From positions 127,550-191,549 of the forward strand of contig JAFALY010000030.1 of the NCBI GenBank assembly GCA_019233975.1: a stretch of 64,000 nt of DNA, given 5' to 3'. Positions 58,926 through 64,000 of the stretch are shown piece by piece (the first letter of the stretch is position 1; every line of letters begins with the position of its first letter). The notes below the pieces were generated by a model. The model saw only the letters and a list, made by a program, of their open reading frames with translations, ran no database searches and was not told where the DNA came from. A program made the position numbers and the translations under genes. The DNA is from Alphaproteobacteria bacterium. Its GTDB lineage: Bacteria; Pseudomonadota; Alphaproteobacteria; UBA9219.

Positions 58926-59261
58926 TTACGGTTGCGCGACCAGCTTGCCGGTCGTATCGCGGTGGAAGTCGTCATAGAAGCCATAGGCCCCGGCTGACAG
59001 GGGGCCGATGAAGACTGTGATCTCGCCATGGCCAGCCACGACCTTTTCACGGTTCAGTTCGCTGCTTTCAAATTCGGCGGCGTTGTCGTCATCATTCGTG
59101 ATGACCAGTTTAAATTTTTTGTCGGCGGGTACTTTGACCTCAGCCGGCACAAAAGCGTGGTCTTTGATATGCAATGGTATCTGCTGCATGTCATCGGCCT
59201 GCGCGTGAACAGCCAGCACCGACATCATTCCCACCAAAACGACTGCGAACTTTTTTGACAT
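58926..59261 (-). CDS. Periplasmic cupredoxin-like protein, FTR1 partner
   Basis: A 111-residue exported protein with signal peptide (about 1-22, ending AQA) and a compact cupredoxin_1 fold: PLHIKDHAFVPAEVKVPADK, LVITNDDDNAAEFESSELNRE and GPLSAGAYGFYDDFHRD. As in other FTR1-linked members, the usual copper Cys is replaced in the EFESSELNRE stretch, so classical blue-copper electron transfer is unlikely. It probably helps oxidise or deliver iron to the permease, which is coded directly downstream. Preceded by a Fur box. Confidence 0.87.
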   Translation of the reverse strand: MSKKFAVVLVGMMSVLAVHAQADDMQQIPLHIKDHAFVPAEVKVPADKKFKLVITNDDDNAAEFESSELNREKVVAGHGEITVFIGPLSAGAYGFYDDFHRDTTGKLVAQP

Positions 59262-59283
59262 CTGATTCCCGATCTTTCTAACT

Positions 59284-59302
59284 AAGAATGATTATCATTT
59301 AC
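59284..59302 (-). promoter_or_regulatory. Fur box upstream of the cupredoxin-FTR1 operon
   Basis: On the minus strand GTAAATGATAATCATTCTT matches the 19-bp Fur consensus at 15 of 19 positions, including the central ATGATAATCAT. It lies 23 bases before the cupredoxin start, overlapping the expected promoter, so iron-dependent repression of the operon is likely. Confidence 0.8.
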
Positions 59303-59355
59303 AACATAAGGCCATACACGTCAATGACATAGATCAAATGACTAACCTTTTGAAT

Positions 59356-61488
59356 TTATTGGATTGAGGACAAAACCGTGTCGGTGGAAAGCAATTCCGG
59401 CAGCAAAACCCCCTGCGGATGCCGGGGTGAATAAACGATATCGAACGGTATGCCAAAGCGTCCGTATTTTTGCAGATAGGCTGCAATCTTCGGGTTAGGG
59501 TTGGTCCAATCGGCCTGCATCGGAACGACGTCCGCACGACCGAACAGGTGTGCTGCAACTTCCGGACGCGACAAAACAAATTTCTTATTCGCCTTACAGG
59601 TCAGACACCAGCTGGCGGTTACATCCACAAACACTGTGCGACCTTCTGCCACTTCGGATGGTATCTGGCTTTCATCGAAAACCTGCCATTGATGGTCCGC
59701 GAGCACCTGCGGCTTCATACCGTCACCGGCGTGCGCCGCAAAGACCAGACAGAACAACGCGACAATGGCCACGACCCCTGCCCGCTTTGCCGGTTTTACC
59801 TGACCGTAGACAAGACATGCGACAAACAAAGAAACACCAAAAGCGAGAACAGCAACATCCATCAGCCTTATCTGCGCAGCCAGCACCCACAGCAGCCACA
59901 GCGCGGTCAGCGCCAAAGCAACGCCCAGCACGCGACGCAGCGCAACCATCCACACACCGGGGCGCGGCAAGCAGACGGCGATTTTTGGCAGCACCGCGAC
60001 AGCCAGATAAGGCGACGCCATGCCGATGCCCAACGCGGCAAAGATCAGCAAAATCTCCCCAGATCCGGCTGACAAGGCAAAACCAACCGCCGTGCCGAGA
60101 AACGGCGCCGTACACGGCGTGGCCAGCAAGGTCGCGAATGCGCCGGTCAGAAAATCACCCAACAATTTCGGATGATTTTCAGACAGGCCCAGGCGATCAG
60201 CCAGATGATACGGCAGTTGAATCTGCAGCCAGTCCCACATATTGGCGGCGAATAACGACAATACCAAAACAAGCCCGATCAGAAAAACCGGCTGTTGAAA
60301 CTGCACGCCCCAACCGACTGCCTGCCCCGCCTGCTTCACAATCATGGTGGCACAACCCATTGCCAGAAAGGAAAAGATGATACCGGTCGCCGTCACAATA
60401 AAGCTGCGCCTGACATGTGTTTCTTCACCGCCACCATGTTTGATGAGCGACAAAACCTTGATCGACAAAACGGGCAAGACGCACGGCATCAGGTTCAAGA
60501 TGAACCCGCCCAGTAATGCCAGCACCAGTGCATATTGTAGACCGATGGAAGGGGCGGATGTCGACGCGCCCACCCCGTCACCCTGTGTAGCGGATGGGGT
60601 GGGTGGTGTAGCCGCATCCCCGGTTTTTGTTACCAGCGCAGCTGGCCCCGCATGATCATCATGAATTTCCAGCGCCCTGTTGCCATCCACCAACGTCGCA
60701 GTGATCGGCAATCCTGTTAAACTGACGCCATCGGGTAGCTTATCCGTTGGCTTGACGGTTAGCGTTGCCGCGTGATGCCCTTCTTCCCAAGTAATCAGCG
60801 GCGCGGCAAATTCAATGTCCTTGTCGTTTTCAACAAAGATGTCGGGGCTGGCCAAATCATCATCCGATTTAACATGGAAGGACAGGCTGTCCGCCTTACG
60901 CTCCACACGGTCTATCGTCAGACCATCAACCCGGCTTTGCGGAACGGCAGCGCGGGCGGCTTTCAGCACATCAGCCTCTGCCCCCTCATCGCCATCACCG
61001 GATACCAGTGACAAACTCAGATTAAACGTCTTCGGCACGCAGGTTTGATTGCACACCAGAATGTTGACTGTTGCCTGCAGTCGCGCCGCCTGCCCCGGAT
61101 GCGCCAACGTCACATCGACGGGGAACACCACACCTTTGCGATAGCCGATCGTTTCAAGACCAAAGTCCGTATAACGTTTGGGTGCCGGGTATAATAACGT
61201 CGCCGTTTTCACATTGCCGGTATCACTTTGGCTCTGTGTCCAGTCCAACTGCGGTGGCAATCCGGCCATGCCGGGTGTGCGCCAATAGGTATGCCAGCCT
61301 TCACCAAGGCGTATCTGTAGACCGACATCTACCTTGTCGCCATCCCCCACGCCACTACGTGCGGCAATTAATCTGGCCGATGCATCAGCATCCCCCTGCC
61401 ATGCCCCTGCGGCCGCCCAAACCAACTGGGTTGACAACAAAACAGCCGCCACAACTACGGAACTAGCTAATATCCTTATTAACCGCAT
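59356..61488 (-). CDS. Thiol:disulfide interchange protein, DsbD/ScsB-like
   Basis: Membrane protein that moves reducing power from cytoplasmic thioredoxin to the periplasm. Signal peptide at 1-25 (ending VWA); an N-terminal beta domain with a CNQTC motif; an eight-helix transporter with redox cysteines in NLMPCVLPVLSIKVLS and ATPCTAPFLGTAVG; and a C-terminal thioredoxin domain with WCLTCK. 710 residues is nearer the ScsB group than the 565-residue E. coli DsbD. AGGA lies seven bases before the ATG. It may keep cysteines reduced for cytochrome c or metal-handling proteins; the cupredoxin operon downstream is an obvious candidate. Confidence 0.9.
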   Translation of the reverse strand: MRLIRILASSVVVAAVLLSTQLVWAAAGAWQGDADASARLIAARSGVGDGDKVDVGLQIRLGEGWHTYWRTPGMAGLPPQLDWTQSQSDTGNVKTATLLYPAPKRYTDFGLETIGYRKGVVFPVDVTLAHPGQAARLQATVNILVCNQTCVPKTFNLSLSLVSGDGDEGAEADVLKAARAAVPQSRVDGLTIDRVERKADSLSFHVKSDDDLASPDIFVENDKDIEFAAPLITWEEGHHAATLTVKPTDKLPDGVSLTGLPITATLVDGNRALEIHDDHAGPAALVTKTGDAATPPTPSATQGDGVGASTSAPSIGLQYALVLALLGGFILNLMPCVLPVLSIKVLSLIKHGGGEETHVRRSFIVTATGIIFSFLAMGCATMIVKQAGQAVGWGVQFQQPVFLIGLVLVLSLFAANMWDWLQIQLPYHLADRLGLSENHPKLLGDFLTGAFATLLATPCTAPFLGTAVGFALSAGSGEILLIFAALGIGMASPYLAVAVLPKIAVCLPRPGVWMVALRRVLGVALALTALWLLWVLAAQIRLMDVAVLAFGVSLFVACLVYGQVKPAKRAGVVAIVALFCLVFAAHAGDGMKPQVLADHQWQVFDESQIPSEVAEGRTVFVDVTASWCLTCKANKKFVLSRPEVAAHLFGRADVVPMQADWTNPNPKIAAYLQKYGRFGIPFDIVYSPRHPQGVLLPELLSTDTVLSSIQ

Positions 61489-61580
61489 GTTTTTTCCTGT
61501 GTATGAGCCCCACTTACAGCTTTCGCTTTATATTATCATGCAATAAACTCGGTCCGTAAGTCATAAAAACGAAGGCCATA

Positions 61581-62216
61581 ATGATTGACGAACCCGAAGA
61601 CGACGAAAATCAAAGCTTTCACGTAGAAAATACCTCCATCAAGCTGATCCGCGGCGAAGGCGATGGCTGGCTGACAGGGCAATTGCTCGTTGCCATGCCG
61701 AACATGATCGACCCGAATTTTACGAAAACCGTCATTTACGTCTGTTCACACAGCCCGAACGGCGCCATGGGCATTGTCGTCAACCGTTTGTACGGACAGG
61801 CGGATTTTGACATGTTGCTGGACCAGTTGAACATCACAACATCGCTCAACACACCTGACCTCGACATCCATTACGGTGGGCCGGTTGAACAAGGGCGCGG
61901 CTTTGTCCTGCACAGCACCGACTTTGTCCGCGAAGGCACCGTGCAAATTGATGATGATTATGCACTCAGTGCAACGGTCGAAATTTTGCAGGCCATTGCC
62001 GACGGCGACGGTCCCTCGCGCCTGGTCCTGGCACTGGGGTACAGCGGCTGGGGCGCCGGACAGTTGGAATCGGAAATCAAGGCCAATGGCTGGCTGGTGG
62101 CACCTGCGGACGATGCCCTGCTGTTCGGTGAGGATATCGACACAAAATGGGAGCGCGCGCTGGCCAAAATCGGCATTACCCCCCTGTTGCTATCGGGTGA
62201 TGTCGGCCACGCCTGA
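61581..62216 (+). CDS. YqgE/AlgH family protein
   Basis: UPF0301 member of unknown biochemical role, conserved in proteobacteria. The N-terminal GWLTGQLLVAMPNMIDPNFT and VIYVCSHSPNGAMGIVVNR are diagnostic, followed by YGGPVEQGRGFVLHSTDF and GYSGWGAGQLESEI. 211 residues with an N-terminal acidic extension of about 25. AAGG precedes the ATG at good spacing. Confidence 0.92.
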   Translation: MIDEPEDDENQSFHVENTSIKLIRGEGDGWLTGQLLVAMPNMIDPNFTKTVIYVCSHSPNGAMGIVVNRLYGQADFDMLLDQLNITTSLNTPDLDIHYGGPVEQGRGFVLHSTDFVREGTVQIDDDYALSATVEILQAIADGDGPSRLVLALGYSGWGAGQLESEIKANGWLVAPADDALLFGEDIDTKWERALAKIGITPLLLSGDVGHA

Positions 62217-62259
62217 TTTGTGGTAGATTAGCGAATCATAATTATCGCAGATCGCCCCC

Positions 62260-63255
62260 ATGCAGAACCCGATTATTTCCTACCTCGAAACACATCTTGG
62301 CAAAGACACCTGGAAAGAACTGGGCCAGCATCTACGCTATCTGGCCGAAGATTTTTGGTTTGACGGCCCGTGGAATCCGTTGTTGCAGAAGCGCCCCGCC
62401 ACGTTCGATGGCCCAGTTGCAACGGCAACAGTGGCGGCGGCGGCCTCACCCACCAAAACAAAAACTGATACGCAAGCCGCCACAAAGCCCAAAAACACAA
62501 CGTCCTGGCATGCGCAGCCCGGCGAGATTTCGGAAAAAATGTGGGGCGAAGGTGAAGTCGCCCCGCTGGATCTGTTTTTGTACGACAAGCTGATTATCCC
62601 GCTTGCGCTCAATTCGAATATGAGCGTTCTGGATATGTCAGCCGGTCTTGGCGGCCGCATGCGACGCACAACCGAAGAATTAGGCGTTTACTTTACGGGC
62701 TTGGAGCCTGACCCAGAGATCGCTAAACGCGGCATGGAATTGTCCGTAAGAGCGGGCAAAGGGAAAAAAGCCCCCATTGAACATTACGACCCCAGCCATT
62801 TGAAAGTGTCACGCACCTATGACTGCGTGATCGCGCGCGAAACATTTTATCGTGTACCGGACCAGGTCGCCTGTTTACAGGCCATCGGCAAATGCACGAA
62901 GCCCCGCGCGCAAATCGTTTTCACGGATTACATCCTGAACCCGGAAGATCGCGAGAAGCCGGCCATCAAAACATGGCTGTCTTCGGAAAAGGGGGCCAAC
63001 CCGTTCAGCCTGATTGAAATGGCAGAGGCTTGGGCAAAAGTCGGCTTTAATATCCGCATCAGCGAGGATCTGACAGATATTTACAAAGCCGAAATCGCCA
63101 ACGGTATGAAAAGATTGCTGGTTTTCCTGTCACAGGGCGCAAAACCCGATGAAGAAACCAAGGTGGCGCTGGCCAAGCGTATTGACACATGGAACCGCCG
63201 CACTGCAGCGATGGAACAGGGCATGAAGTTTTTCCGTTTCTACGGCACAAAATAA
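62260..63255 (+). CDS. SAM-dependent methyltransferase, unknown substrate
   Basis: A 331-residue protein with a helical N-terminal region, a disordered Thr/Lys/Ala linker (about 55-90) and a class I methyltransferase domain with motif I VLDMSAGLGGRM and LEPDPEIA. It retains a strand-4 acidic region (YDCVIARETFYRVPD) and FTDYILNPED. No N-terminal signal and no clear membrane helix. Between yqgE and squalene-hopene cyclase; a role in lipid or hopanoid modification is possible but not shown. No strong ribosome site. Confidence 0.82.
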   Translation: MQNPIISYLETHLGKDTWKELGQHLRYLAEDFWFDGPWNPLLQKRPATFDGPVATATVAAAASPTKTKTDTQAATKPKNTTSWHAQPGEISEKMWGEGEVAPLDLFLYDKLIIPLALNSNMSVLDMSAGLGGRMRRTTEELGVYFTGLEPDPEIAKRGMELSVRAGKGKKAPIEHYDPSHLKVSRTYDCVIARETFYRVPDQVACLQAIGKCTKPRAQIVFTDYILNPEDREKPAIKTWLSSEKGANPFSLIEMAEAWAKVGFNIRISEDLTDIYKAEIANGMKRLLVFLSQGAKPDEETKVALAKRIDTWNRRTAAMEQGMKFFRFYGTK

Positions 63256-63346
63256 CGCAGAAAAACGCATAAATGCTTGTTTTCAGCGGTGAAATTACGC
63301 ATCTTGGGCCTGTTTAGCCCATTTTTTTTCAGGAACAAACCATACT

Positions 63347-64000
63347 ATGACCGCACCGCTTGCCGCCGTAATGCAGCCCACGCATGACCGCCTACAGGAC
63401 GCTATCAAAAACGGGACGGACGACCTGTTAAGCCAGCAACGCCCCGATGGCCATTGGGTTTTTGAACTTGAAGCCGATGCAACCATACCGGCGGAGTACA
63501 TCCTTCTGGACCATTTTTTGGGCACTGTTAATCAGCCATTGCATGAGCGCATGGCCTATTACCTCCGCGAAATTCAGGAAGAGCATGGCGGTTGGCCCCT
63601 GTTTCATCGCGGCGAACTGAATATCAGCGCGAGCGTTAAGGCTTATTACGCCCTGAAATGCGTCGGCGACGCGGTTGATGCCCCACATATGGTGCGTGCG
63701 CGCAAAGCGATTTTGGCCGCAGGCGGTGCAGAAAAAAGCAATGTCTTCACGCGCATACAAATGGCGTTGTTCGGCGCGGTGCCGTGGCATGCCGTACCTG
63801 TGATGCCGGTTGAGATTATGCTGCTGCCCCGCTGGTTCCCGTTCCATCTCAGCAAAATATCATACTGGTCGCGCACGGTGATTGTGCCCCTGCTCATCCT
63901 GATGACCAAGAAGCCCATGGCGCGCAATCCGCGCCGCGTCTTTGTTGATGAATTGTTTGTCACACCACCCAGTCAGGTCAAGAATTGGAACAGCAACACA
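63347..64000 (+). CDS. shc: Squalene-hopene cyclase, partial (3' end beyond window)
   Basis: Cyclises squalene to hopene for hopanoid membrane lipids. Only the first 218 codons are present and the frame is open at the window edge. The N-terminus is typical: LLSQQRPDGHWVFELEADAT is the first QW-type repeat with the GHWVFELEADATIPAEYILL signature, then EEHGGWPLFHRGELNISAS and FGAVPWHAVPVMPVEIMLL. AGGA lies upstream of the ATG. The farnesyl diphosphate synthase at 0.5 kb makes its precursor. The catalytic DxDD motif lies beyond the window. Confidence 0.95.
   Translation, partial: MTAPLAAVMQPTHDRLQDAIKNGTDDLLSQQRPDGHWVFELEADATIPAEYILLDHFLGTVNQPLHERMAYYLREIQEEHGGWPLFHRGELNISASVKAYYALKCVGDAVDAPHMVRARKAILAAGGAEKSNVFTRIQMALFGAVPWHAVPVMPVEIMLLPRWFPFHLSKISYWSRTVIVPLLILMTKKPMARNPRRVFVDELFVTPPSQVKNWNSNT

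Overview
The window looks like ordinary chromosome of an alphaproteobacterium. The order xseB-ispA, the block lptF-lptG-surA-rsmA, a phasin, a TetR protein followed by proC, a squalene-hopene cyclase and a CheD-containing chemotaxis operon all point that way. I cannot place it at order level. No rRNA, insertion sequence, prophage, integrase or CRISPR array was seen. One tRNA gene (tRNA-Pro, CGG) is present. Coding density is high and no gap between genes exceeds about 300 bases.

Layout. 1-6 kb: exonuclease VII small subunit, farnesyl diphosphate synthase, a family 5 solute-binding protein, a 3-oxoacid CoA-transferase pair and dihydroorotate dehydrogenase. 6-12.4 kb: three low-complexity or repeat-rich proteins of unknown function around a NUDIX hydrolase and the replicative helicase DnaB. 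12.3-19.3 kb: holC, pepA, the LPS export permeases LptF and LptG, the chaperone SurA, RsmA and a phasin. 19.5-24.4 kb: a TetR regulator, proC, a Cys-rich lipoprotein, radC, map and two tandem related hypothetical proteins. 24.6-34.2 kb: a divergent PurD, then on the minus strand an apparent operon sdaA-kbl-tdh-gcvT-gcvH-gcvPA-gcvPB for threonine, glycine and serine breakdown. 34.4-40 kb: sugar-acid genes (KDPGal aldolase, KDGal kinase, SMP-30 lactonase), zwf and argH.

40-54.6 kb is a chemotaxis island. One minus-strand operon runs STAS, cheY, cheA, cheW, a cytoplasmic PAS chemoreceptor, cheR, cheD, cheB and a soluble receptor-like protein. It is divergent from a membrane chemoreceptor, followed by a membrane-anchored transglycosylase-like protein and a third chemoreceptor. 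Three proteins of the island end in the same short peptide, Gly-x-Val-(Asp/Glu)-Leu-Phe. 54.9-64 kb: tRNA-Pro, a long-chain polyprenyl diphosphate synthase, a TrmN6-like methyltransferase, ruvX, a Fur-box-preceded iron uptake pair (cupredoxin plus FTR1 permease), a DsbD/ScsB-like reductase, yqgE, a SAM methyltransferase and the start of squalene-hopene cyclase, cut by the window end.

The least expected items are: the FTR1 permease, whose reading frame continues through a signal-peptide-like segment into an outer-membrane-barrel-like domain; a threonine dehydrogenase without the four structural-zinc cysteines; the shared C-terminal peptide in the chemotaxis island; and the divergent pair of Asn/Thr-rich and His-tailed proteins at 9.4-12.3 kb.
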